NCBI GenBank assembly: GCA_040387055.1
Contig: JAZKEM010000190.1
Coordinates: 1 to 8,955 of the forward strand
Direction of reading: 5' to 3'
DNA length: 8,955 bases
From: Stenotrophobium sp040387055
Lineage (GTDB): Bacteria; Pseudomonadota; Gammaproteobacteria; Nevskiales; Nevskiaceae
Under the pieces are notes generated by a model. The model was not told the origin of the DNA, searched no databases, and worked only from the letters and a program-made list of their open reading frames with translations. A program made the position numbers and the translations under genes. The stretch's first letter is position 1. Every line of letters begins with the position of its first letter. Shown one piece after another: positions 1-6,270 of the stretch.

Positions 1-1
1 T

Positions 2-78
<77 letters not shown>

Positions 79-130
79 TTTATTGCGATCCCCGTGTTCC
101 TTTAGGCCATCCGTGGCGCTGAGCCCTGCC

Positions 131-192
131 CGCACATCCATGTGCGTGCGTTCAGCATCACCGCGAGCAGTGCTCGCGAAGCATGATGCTTC
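131..192. repeat. Cluster of three perfect palindromes
   Basis: Three perfect inverted repeats follow one another. CGCACAT/ATGTGCG (131-146) has a 2-base centre. CGCGAGCA/TGCTCGCG (162-178) has a 1-base centre, or a 7-bp stem with a 3-base loop as RNA. GAAGCAT/ATGCTTC (178-192) has a 1-base centre and shares base 178 with the second. In addition AGCATCA (154-160) is complementary to TGATGCT (184-190). That pairing could enclose the middle hairpin in a longer imperfect stem and compete with the third hairpin. None is followed by a T-run, so these are not intrinsic terminators. They could be a REP-like element, a structured tRNA trailer or a small RNA; the sequence alone does not decide. Confidence 0.7.
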
Positions 193-199
193 ACCCTCA

Positions 200-210
200 C
201 GCCCCGACCA
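200..210 (+). repeat. 11-base copy of the tRNA-Pro 3' end
   Basis: CGCCCCGACCA at 200-210 is identical to 68-78, the 3' acceptor strand, discriminator base and CCA of the tRNA. The bases just after are also alike (TTTA after the first, ATTTA after the second). The rest of the tRNA is not repeated: no matching CGGGGCG, anticodon arm or T arm lies before the copy. Such a 3'-end duplication is what is left when an element integrates at a tRNA gene and is lost, or when a tandem tRNA copy decays. Only 121 bases separate the two copies, and no integrase is present. Confidence 0.6.
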
Positions 211-308
211 ATTTAAATCCCAACTCTACTTTTACAGCCGATGTTCATGCTGTGGATTTTGCGTGCCCGCTGCACACAAACCACTCACTTCCTTAACTCT
301 AGGAAAAT

Positions 309-326
309 TTTCTACTGCGGTAGAAA
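309..326. promoter_or_regulatory. Candidate operator palindrome upstream of polymerase gene
   Basis: TTTCTAC (309-315) and GTAGAAA (320-326) are perfect inverted copies around a 4-base centre TGCG. Pairing can extend outward by one T-G wobble and two A-T pairs (306-308 with 327-329). The site lies 53 bases before the polymerase start codon, in AT-rich DNA where a promoter is expected, so a repressor site is plausible. It does not match the enterobacterial LexA box (CTGT-N8-ACAG). Symmetry and position are seen; the function is inferred. Confidence 0.35.
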
Positions 327-371
327 GTTAGCGTCTGTATCTATGGTGGCTCGCCGCTTGCACCACCGTCC

Positions 372-375
372 GGAG
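372..375 (+). promoter_or_regulatory. Ribosome binding site deciding a GTG start
   Basis: GGAG at 372-375 lies 4 bases before GTG at 380. The alternative in-frame ATG at 410 has no purine-rich element before it. This supports the GTG start, although the polymerase fold itself begins close to residue 11 in either case. Confidence 0.6.
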
Positions 376-379
376 TAAG

Positions 380-1624
380 GTGGCTCGACAGATTTTCGAT
401 ATTCACACCATGCGCCTCGCAGTCGACTTCAATAGTTACTTCGCTTCGGTTGAGCAACAACTCGATCCGACGCTGCGTGGTCGGCCGGTTGCGGTCGTCC
501 CTTCCATGGCAGACACCACCTGCTGTATTGCTGCGAGTTATGAGGCCAAAAAGTTTGGCGTGAAAACCGGCACCTTGGTGCGCGAGGCAAAACAGCTTTG
601 CCCCAAGATCAAATTGATTGTTGGCGACCACAGCAAGTACGTCGAGTATCACCACCGCCTTTGGCATGCGATCGACAGTGTGCTGCCCATCTGGTGGACG
701 CCATCCATTGACGAGATGCACTGCGAACTCAACAAGCGCGATCAAACACCCGAACGCGCCAAAGCCTATGCCTTACGCATTAAGCAGGCGATCAATGATC
801 AGGTTGGCGAATTTCTGAAGTGCTCGATAGGCATTGCGCCTAATGCTTATCTGGCCAAGACCGCATCAGACATGCAGAAGCCTGATGGACTCGTCGTGAT
901 AGAGCGACACGATCTTCCACACATCTTGCATCGACTCGATCTGCGCGATCTCTGTGGCATCGGCTCCAGCATCGAGCGCCGCCTGCGCAACAATGGCATT
1001 GATACGGTCGAACAACTTTGTGCAGCGAGTCGTGAAGAGCTACGTCGCGCGTGGGGCAGCGTTGAAGGCGAGTTGATGTGGGCGCGTTTGCGTGGCGAAG
1101 AGGTTTATACCGCTCCCACGGAACAACGCAGCCTCGGTCACTCGCATGTCTTGCCACCCGCCGAGCGCAATGACAAAGACGCGCATGCGGTTATTCATCG
1201 CATGCTGCAGAAAGCGGCCATGCGTCTACGTAAAATGAAGTTGGTGACGGGCGCAATGCATATCCGCATCAGCTATGCACATCATGACAACTGGAGTCGT
1301 GATGGCAAGTTCAGCGAAACCCAAGACACGATGATGCTGGGACATTTTCTGGATTCACTATGGGCACATCGTCCTCGTGGGAAGTCTGTACCGAAGCCGT
1401 TTGCTGTAGGCGTTACATTGATGAATCTACGGCCAGAAGAGCAGCAAACCCTGCCGCTCTTTGCCGAAGAGAAACCACTCACGGCGATCAACACCACGAT
1501 GGATAAGTTGAATCTGCGCTACGGCAAAAACACCGTCTATTTTGGTCGCGCGCATACAGCACGAGATAGCGCGCCAATGCGCATTGCGTTTACGCGGATT
1601 CCGGATCTGGATACCGAGCGCTAA
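380..1624 (+). CDS. Y-family DNA polymerase (ImpB/MucB/SamB-like)
   Basis: This is a 414-residue translesion DNA polymerase, the usual length for the Y family (DinB and UmuC are slightly longer). The palm and finger region is residues 11-170. Catalytic D16 lies in VDFNSYFASVE, and D111-E112 in SIDEMHCEL, giving the metal-binding carboxylates. F21 aligns with the aromatic steric-gate residue that excludes ribonucleotides. A helix-hairpin-helix thumb follows at about 186-212 (LCGIGSSIERRL), then a little-finger domain at about 245-355. QQTLPLF at 355-361 resembles a beta-clamp binding motif. The N-terminal DFN triplet is closer to UmuC (DVN) than to DinB (DMD), but the whole matches the separate group often mislabelled 'type VI secretion protein ImpB'. 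No umuD or imuA partner lies beside it. The start is GTG at 380; ATG at 410 is possible. The gene stands alone, convergent with xseA. Confidence 0.9.
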   Translation: MARQIFDIHTMRLAVDFNSYFASVEQQLDPTLRGRPVAVVPSMADTTCCIAASYEAKKFGVKTGTLVREAKQLCPKIKLIVGDHSKYVEYHHRLWHAIDSVLPIWWTPSIDEMHCELNKRDQTPERAKAYALRIKQAINDQVGEFLKCSIGIAPNAYLAKTASDMQKPDGLVVIERHDLPHILHRLDLRDLCGIGSSIERRLRNNGIDTVEQLCAASREELRRAWGSVEGELMWARLRGEEVYTAPTEQRSLGHSHVLPPAERNDKDAHAVIHRMLQKAAMRLRKMKLVTGAMHIRISYAHHDNWSRDGKFSETQDTMMLGHFLDSLWAHRPRGKSVPKPFAVGVTLMNLRPEEQQTLPLFAEEKPLTAINTTMDKLNLRYGKNTVYFGRAHTARDSAPMRIAFTRIPDLDTER

Positions 1625-1625
1625 T

Positions 1626-1681
1626 TAGGGTGCGCTGTGCGCACCGATTCGCCCAAAAAACGGTGCGCACAGCGCACCCTA
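1626..1681. repeat. Head-to-head pair of REP-like palindromes
   Basis: A 20-bp perfect inverted repeat (1626-1645 with 1662-1681) surrounds a 16-base centre. Each arm is itself a palindrome: GGTGCGC-TGT-GCGCACC (1629-1645) and GGTGCGC-ACA-GCGCACC (1662-1678). This is two REP-like units in opposite orientation, as in a BIME. It sits exactly between the convergent polymerase and xseA genes, starting one base after the polymerase TAA. Its last three bases form the xseA stop codon. The centre carries an A6 run, but neither outer flank has a T-run, so it is not a standard intrinsic terminator, though such a stable hairpin may still stop transcription or protect mRNA ends. From memory, closely similar GTGCGC repeats are dispersed in many proteobacterial genomes; copy number here cannot be seen. 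Confidence 0.8.
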
Positions 1682-3037
1682 CTGCTTATGCGTGCTCTTC
1701 ACTTCAGCCTCAACACGCCCACGCGCCAAACGCACATCCAATGTTTCGCCCGGCTTCAATGCTGAGGCATCTGTAATCACTTCCCCCGCCGCATTGCGCG
1801 CAATTGCGTAACCACGATCCAAAACAGCGAGCGGACTGAGGCTGCGGAGCAAAGATTCCGCGGAGTTCAAAGCGGAATTCTGTTTCTGCAGACGTAACTG
1901 CAAAGCCGATGCGAGTCGCACTTGTAACGAGTCTGTACGTTCACGCGTAAGACGAATCGTCGATGCAGGCTGCGCCGCTAATAAACGCGACTGCAGATAT
2001 TGGAAACGCGCCTGCGCACGTTGCCCATCATTGCGCTGCGCTTGAATCAAACGTGACTGCAATTCTTTGAGTCGCTGCCCGGCATCCTGCAAACGTCGGC
2101 CCGGGTGCAACAAGGCAAGGCGCGCTTGAAACTGAGCCAACTGCGCGTCTGAGTTATGCAAGGTTTCAGTGATAGCTTCAGTGAGCGAGGCGTCGAGATC
2201 ATCAACACTCCGCATCCAGTCACGAATATCAGGACTCACCATCTCCGCCGCCGCAGTCGGTGTCGGCGCACGCAAATCAGCAGCAAAGTCCGCGATGGTG
2301 AAATCAATTTCATGGCCAACACCACTCACCACCGGCAAGGTACACGCACGAATCGCACGCGCAACAATCTCTTCATTGAAGGCCCAAAGGTCTTCGAGCG
2401 AGCCCCCGCCACGCGCAAGAATGATGACGTCAGCCTTTGGCGCACGTTGCGGCAATTCGGCTAATGCCCGAACAATCGCCGGCGCGGCTTCATTCCCCTG
2501 CACCGGCACCGGATACAGATAAACCCGCGTCAGCGGAAAGCGTCGCGACAGTGCGGCAAGAATGTCCTGCAGAGCCGCGCCCGTTGCCGAAGTAATGACG
2601 CCAACTCCACGCGGTACGCGCGGAACCGCTTTCTTGCGTTTGTCGTCGAACAAGCCTTCGGCCGACAAACGTGCCTTCAGCTGTTCAAAAGCCCGCAGCA
2701 GCGCGCCCTCACCCGCCGGCTCCATGTGCTCGCAGATAAATTGCAGCTCGCCGCGCGCCGGATAGACGCTGACCTGCCCGCGGATCAGAACGCTATCGCC
2801 ATCACGCGGCTGTGGCCGGACATTGAAATTGGCGCCTTTGAACATCGCGCAGCGAATCTGCGAGCGCGCGTCCTTCAGGGTGAAATACCAGTGCCCAGAC
2901 GCCGGACGCGAGAAATTGGAGATTTCGCCCTGAACCCAGGTCCGCGGCAGCGCGTCTTCCACCAGCGCACGCAGGATCTCGGTCAGCTCCGAGACCTGAT
3001 AAATCGTGCGACGCGGGTTGGACTCTGGCAAAGCCAT
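1679..3037 (-). CDS. xseA: Exodeoxyribonuclease VII large subunit
   Basis: XseA is the catalytic subunit of exonuclease VII, which degrades single-stranded DNA to short oligonucleotides together with several copies of XseB; no xseB is in the window. The chosen start gives 452 residues (E. coli about 456). An OB-fold domain lies at about 13-108 (YQVSELTEIL, WVQGEISNF, GHWYFTLKD). The catalytic core follows at about 138-270, with D158 (GAALQDIL), R209 (ARGGGSLEDLW), H242 and D245 (GVGHEID), and the signature DLRAPTPTAAAE; these match the essential D155, R205, H238 and D241 of E. coli. The GHE-T-D motif reads GHE-I-D. A glutamine-rich helical stretch (about 290-400) fits the coiled coil, and SPLAVLDRGYAI lies near the C-terminus. 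The frame stays open back to 3238, but that extension overlaps guaB. An ATG at 3061 is also possible. Neither start has a strong ribosome binding site. Confidence 0.95.
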   Translation of the reverse strand: MALPESNPRRTIYQVSELTEILRALVEDALPRTWVQGEISNFSRPASGHWYFTLKDARSQIRCAMFKGANFNVRPQPRDGDSVLIRGQVSVYPARGELQFICEHMEPAGEGALLRAFEQLKARLSAEGLFDDKRKKAVPRVPRGVGVITSATGAALQDILAALSRRFPLTRVYLYPVPVQGNEAAPAIVRALAELPQRAPKADVIILARGGGSLEDLWAFNEEIVARAIRACTLPVVSGVGHEIDFTIADFAADLRAPTPTAAAEMVSPDIRDWMRSVDDLDASLTEAITETLHNSDAQLAQFQARLALLHPGRRLQDAGQRLKELQSRLIQAQRNDGQRAQARFQYLQSRLLAAQPASTIRLTRERTDSLQVRLASALQLRLQKQNSALNSAESLLRSLSPLAVLDRGYAIARNAAGEVITDASALKPGETLDVRLARGRVEAEVKSTHKQ

Positions 3038-3112
3038 CGGTTCTCTGGGGTGCAAAATCATGAAAATCCGCAGGCCCAACAAGAGTCTGCGATCTTTTTT
3101 GTAACGCGACTG

Positions 3113-3141
3113 CTGAAGCGAGGGATCAAAGTCCGTATAAT
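3113..3141 (+). promoter_or_regulatory. guaB promoter (candidate)
   Basis: A perfect -10 hexamer TATAAT lies at 3136-3141. Seventeen bases before it, CTGAAG (3113-3118) is a weak -35 (three of six matches to TTGACA). Transcription would start near 3148-3150, giving a leader of only about 14 bases that includes the ribosome binding site. The promoter lies in the 125-base divergent gap between xseA and guaB. I saw no convincing PurR box and no GC-rich discriminator of the kind found at stringently controlled promoters. Confidence 0.65.
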
Positions 3142-3162
3142 ATCGTTTTGGCGGAGCCCTAA

Positions 3163-4626
3163 ATGACTCGCATCGAACAAGACGCCCTGACTTTCGACGA
3201 CGTCCTGCTACAACCGGCCTATTCTGAAGTCTTACCACGCCAGGTTGATACCTCTACCCTGCTGACCAAGCGAATTCGCTTGAACATTCCGTTGCTGTCC
3301 GCGGCAATGGATACGGTCACCGAATCCAAGCTGGCCATCGCGCTCGCTCAGGAAGGCGGCCTCGGCATTATTCACAAGAACATGACCCCGGCTCGTCAGG
3401 CCGCGGAAGTCCGTGCCGTTAAAAAGTACGAAAGCGGCGTGATTGTGGACCCGATCGTCGTTCCACCAACGATGACCATTGGCGAAGTGATCAAACTGAC
3501 CCGCGCCAGCCGCATCTCCGGCGTGCCGGTGGTTGATGGCAAGGAACTGGTCGGCATCGTCACCAGCCGCGATCTGCGCTTTGAAACCCGTTTTGACGAA
3601 CCAGTCTCCCGCGTGATGACGCCGAAAGATCGCCTCGTCACCGTGAAAGAAGGCGCGAGCAAGGAAGAAGTGGTTTCCAAGCTCCACACCCACCGCATCG
3701 AAAAAGTGCTGGTGGTGAATAACAAATTCCAGCTGCGCGGCATGATCACGGTCAAGGACATTCAAAAGTCCTCCGACTTCCCGCTCGCCTGCAAAGATGA
3801 AAAAGGCAGCCTGCGTACCGGCGCTGCAGTTGGCACTGGCGCAGATACCGACGAGCGCGTCTCGTTACTGGTTGAAGCCGGCGTTGACGTCATCGTTGTC
3901 GACACCGCACACGGCCACAGCAAGGGCGTGATTGATCGCGTTCGTCTGATCAAGAAACAGTATCCAGATCTGCAAGTCATCGGCGGCAACATTGCCACCG
4001 GCGCTGCAGCACTCGCACTGGTTGAAGCAGGCGCAGACGCAGTCAAAGTCGGCATTGGTCCTGGCTCTATCTGCACCACGCGTATCGTCGCTGGCGTTGG
4101 CGTGCCACAGATCACTGCAGTGATGAACGTTGCTGACGCGCTTCGCAAGAAAGGCATCCCGCTGATTTCTGACGGCGGCATTCGTTACTCCGGCGACTTC
4201 GCCAAGGCTGTTGCTGCAGGCGCTTACGTTGCAATGGTCGGCAGCATGCTGGCCGGCACCGAAGAAGCACCGGGCGAGATTGAGCTCTACCAAGGCCGTA
4301 GCTTCAAGAGCTACCGCGGCATGGGCTCCATGGGTGCGATGGCGCAGGGCTCCAAGGATCGTTACTTCCAGGACACCACCGCTGAAGTTGAAAAGCTGGT
4401 GCCAGAAGGCATTGAAGGCCGCGTGCCTTACAAAGGCTCGATGGGCGCTATCGTTCATCAAATGGTCGGCGGCCTGCGCGCAAGCATGGGTTACACCGGT
4501 TGCCAGACGATTGAAGAACTGCGTACCAAGACCACCTTCGTCAAAATCACCTCGGCAGGCATCAAGGAATCGCACGTGCATGATGTTGCGATCACCAAGG
4601 AAGCGCCGAATTATCGCGTTGAATAA
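3163..4626 (+). CDS. guaB: Inosine-5'-monophosphate dehydrogenase
   Basis: This cytoplasmic enzyme oxidises IMP to XMP with NAD+, the committed step of guanine nucleotide synthesis. The 487 residues are a full-length match for bacterial IMPDH (E. coli 488). The TIM barrel is split: FDDVLLQPAYSEVLP near the start, then two CBS domains at about 92-203 that normally sense adenine and guanine nucleotides, then the rest of the barrel. Key residues are D247 (VVDTAHGHS), catalytic C304 in GPGSICTTR, SDGGI at 336-340, GSMLAGT at 360-366, YRGMGSMGAM at 384-393, and the flap R400-Y401, which activates water for hydrolysis of the enzyme-XMP intermediate. ATG 3163 has GGAG at 3153-3156, six bases upstream. 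It is divergent from xseA and followed 41 bases later by guaA. Nothing in it departs from the family. Confidence 0.98.
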   Translation: MTRIEQDALTFDDVLLQPAYSEVLPRQVDTSTLLTKRIRLNIPLLSAAMDTVTESKLAIALAQEGGLGIIHKNMTPARQAAEVRAVKKYESGVIVDPIVVPPTMTIGEVIKLTRASRISGVPVVDGKELVGIVTSRDLRFETRFDEPVSRVMTPKDRLVTVKEGASKEEVVSKLHTHRIEKVLVVNNKFQLRGMITVKDIQKSSDFPLACKDEKGSLRTGAAVGTGADTDERVSLLVEAGVDVIVVDTAHGHSKGVIDRVRLIKKQYPDLQVIGGNIATGAAALALVEAGADAVKVGIGPGSICTTRIVAGVGVPQITAVMNVADALRKKGIPLISDGGIRYSGDFAKAVAAGAYVAMVGSMLAGTEEAPGEIELYQGRSFKSYRGMGSMGAMAQGSKDRYFQDTTAEVEKLVPEGIEGRVPYKGSMGAIVHQMVGGLRASMGYTGCQTIEELRTKTTFVKITSAGIKESHVHDVAITKEAPNYRVE

Positions 4627-4631
4627 GCCAC

Positions 4632-4660
4632 AACCCCGACCTTGTGTCGGGGTTTTAGTT
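4632..4660 (+). terminator. Hairpin with T-run between guaB and guaA
   Basis: AACCCCGAC (4632-4640) and GTCGGGGTT (4646-4654) form a perfect 9-bp stem with a 5-base loop CTTGT, followed by TTAGTTT. It starts five bases after the guaB stop and ends seven bases before the guaA ATG. It looks like an intrinsic terminator with a short, interrupted T-run, so partial read-through into guaA is likely. Confidence 0.75.
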
Positions 4661-4667
4661 TGAAGCC

Positions 4668-6242
4668 ATGAAAAATATCCATTCCGACAAAATTCTGATT
4701 CTCGATTTCGGCAGCCAGGTCACGCAGCTGATCGCACGACGTGTGCGTGAAGCCGGCGTTTACTGCGAACTGATGCCTTGGGATTGCGGCGACGCCGCTG
4801 TTCGCGAGTTCGCGCCCAAGGGAATCATTCTCTCCGGCGGCCCTGAGTCCACCACCGCAGCCGGTTCGCCACGCGCGCCACAAGCAGTGTGGGATCTCGG
4901 CGTTCCTGTGCTCGGCATCTGCTACGGCATGCAGACGATGGCGATGCAGCTCGGCGGCACCGTTGAAGCGCACGATCAAAAAGAATTTGGCTACGCACAG
5001 GTTCGCGCACGCGGCCATTCGGCGCTGCTGAAAGATATTCAGGATCACATCAACGAAGAAGGCCACGGTCTGCTTGATGTGTGGATGAGCCACGGCGATC
5101 GCGTCACTGCATTGCCAGCAGGCTTCAAATGCATTGCATCAACGCCTGACCTGCCCTTCGCTGGTATGGCTGACGAAGCACGTCGTTATTACGCCGTGCA
5201 GTTCCACCCGGAAGTCACGCACACCACGCAGGGCCAAGCCCTGTATGAACGCTTTGTTCACGACATCTGCGGCTGCGGTCGCGCATGGACGTCGGGCAAT
5301 ATCATTGATGACGCGATTGCACGCGTACGTGCGCAAGTCGGCACCGGCAAAGTTCTGCTTGGCTTGAGTGGCGGTGTTGATTCCAGCGTTGTTGCGGCAT
5401 TGCTGCACAAGGCCATCGGCCCACAACTCACCTGCGTATTCGTCGACACCGGCCTGCTGCGCCTGCACGAAGGCGATGCGGTGATGGAATTGTTCGCCAA
5501 CAATCTTGGCGTGAAAGTCATCCGTGCGAATGCGGAAGAGCGTTTCCTCTCGCAACTCGCTGGCGTGTCGGATCCCGAAGCCAAGCGCAAAGTCATCGGT
5601 AAAGCTTTCATCGACGTCTTTGAAGAAGAAGCCAACAAGCTCAAAGATGTCGATTTTCTTGCGCAAGGCACGATCTATCCAGACGTCATCGAATCTGCTG
5701 GCGCCAAGACTGGCAAAGCGCACGTGATCAAATCGCATCACAACGTCGGCGGCTTGCCTGCGCATATGCGCATGCAGTTGGTCGAACCGTTGCGCGAATT
5801 ATTCAAGGACGAAGTTCGCACGATTGGCGTTGAACTCGGCCTGCCGCGCGAGATGGTGTATCGCCACCCGTTCCCAGGTCCAGGGCTCGGCGTGCGCATT
5901 CTCGGCGAAGTGAGCAAGGCCAGTGCAGACACGCTACGCAAAGCCGATCACATCTTCATGGAAGAACTGCGCCGCAGTGGTTGGTACGACAAAACTTCGC
6001 AAGCCTTTGCTGTGTTTCTTCCAGTAAAAAGCGTTGGCGTGACTGGCGACGGCCGTCGCTATGAACCGGTGATCGCACTGCGCGCCGTGCAGACCATCGA
6101 TTTCATGACTGCACACTGGGCTCACCTGCCCTACGATCTGCTGGATGTTTGCAGTCGCCGCATCGTCAACGAAGTCGCTGGCGTGTCGCGCGTTGTATAC
6201 GACATCTCAGGCAAACCACCCGCGACGATTGAATGGGAGTGA
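4668..6242 (+). CDS. guaA: GMP synthase (glutamine-hydrolysing)
   Basis: It converts XMP to GMP using ATP and glutamine, completing the pathway begun by GuaB. The 524 residues match the full-length bacterial enzyme (E. coli 525). The class I glutamine amidotransferase domain is about residues 8-200, with catalytic triad C85 (GICYGMQ), H180 and E182 (FHPEVTHT). The ATP-pyrophosphatase domain follows, with P-loop SGGVDSS at 234-240. The C-terminal dimerisation domain has GDGRRYEP and ends with the family-typical ISGKPPATIEWE. The start is ATG 4668; only a weak GAAG lies close upstream and the intercistronic hairpin ends seven bases before it. The stop codon is part of the following terminator. 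It is the second gene of the guaBA unit, with no separate promoter visible in the 41-base gap. Confidence 0.98.
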   Translation: MKNIHSDKILILDFGSQVTQLIARRVREAGVYCELMPWDCGDAAVREFAPKGIILSGGPESTTAAGSPRAPQAVWDLGVPVLGICYGMQTMAMQLGGTVEAHDQKEFGYAQVRARGHSALLKDIQDHINEEGHGLLDVWMSHGDRVTALPAGFKCIASTPDLPFAGMADEARRYYAVQFHPEVTHTTQGQALYERFVHDICGCGRAWTSGNIIDDAIARVRAQVGTGKVLLGLSGGVDSSVVAALLHKAIGPQLTCVFVDTGLLRLHEGDAVMELFANNLGVKVIRANAEERFLSQLAGVSDPEAKRKVIGKAFIDVFEEEANKLKDVDFLAQGTIYPDVIESAGAKTGKAHVIKSHHNVGGLPAHMRMQLVEPLRELFKDEVRTIGVELGLPREMVYRHPFPGPGLGVRILGEVSKASADTLRKADHIFMEELRRSGWYDKTSQAFAVFLPVKSVGVTGDGRRYEPVIALRAVQTIDFMTAHWAHLPYDLLDVCSRRIVNEVAGVSRVVYDISGKPPATIEWE

Positions 6243-6267
6243 CGCGTTAGAAACGCGTCACTTTTTT
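6238..6267 (+). terminator. Intrinsic terminator of guaA
   Basis: GTGACGCGTT (6239-6248) pairs perfectly with AACGCGTCAC (6252-6261) around a 3-base loop, with one more A-T pair possible (6238 with 6262), and a run of six T follows. The guaA TGA stop lies inside the left arm, so a ribosome finishing guaA would temporarily cover half of the hairpin. The GTG start proposed for the next gene comes only three bases after the T-run. Confidence 0.9.
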
Positions 6268-6270
6268 GTC

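Larger units (their letters stand above)
79..379. other. Non-coding region between tRNA-Pro and polymerase gene
   Basis: These 301 bases hold no convincing protein gene. The only plus-strand frame of any size (83-331, 82 codons) has a composition unlike a protein, no ribosome binding site and no recognisable motif. The left half (131-192) is GC-rich and full of perfect inverted repeats. At 200-210 there is a copy of the last 11 bases of the tRNA. From 211 to about 330 the sequence is markedly richer in A and T, as expected for a promoter-bearing region, and contains an isolated palindrome at 309-326. The last part (345-383) is the leader of the polymerase gene. I saw no clear sigma-70 promoter with both boxes. 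Confidence 0.7.

Noticed and set aside
83..331. 82-codon plus-strand frame between the tRNA and the polymerase gene
   Set aside because: It runs through the palindromes and the tRNA-end repeat, has no ribosome binding site or recognisable domain, and has low-complexity composition typical of a chance frame.
335..350. CTGTAT half-site suggestive of a LexA box before the polymerase gene
   Set aside because: Only one half fits; the second half reads TGGC instead of ACAG at the required distance, so the standard gammaproteobacterial SOS box is not present.
380..1624. Annotation of the polymerase as a type VI secretion protein (ImpB)
   Set aside because: This is a naming confusion between plasmid ImpB/UmuC-like polymerases and secretion proteins; the sequence has polymerase active-site motifs and no secretion genes are nearby.
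3038..3238. 67-residue N-terminal extension of XseA
   Set aside because: It overlaps the guaB promoter and the first codons of guaB, is rich in Arg and Lys without family similarity, and family length and motif position support the start at 3037 (or 3061).
3865..4581. Long minus-strand frames opposite guaB (up to 238 codons), and similar frames opposite guaA
   Set aside because: They lie wholly within well-conserved coding sequences, are rich in Cys, His and Asn as expected for shadow frames of GC-rich genes, and have no supporting motif or start signal.
3163..6242. A purine or guanine riboswitch controlling guaBA
   Set aside because: The guaB leader predicted from the -10 box is only about 14 bases, too short for any known purine or ppGpp aptamer.
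6145..6270. N-terminal extension of the HPP-CBS protein inside guaA
   Set aside because: It overlaps about 100 bases of guaA in another frame and crosses the terminator; the residues do not resemble an HPP N-terminus.
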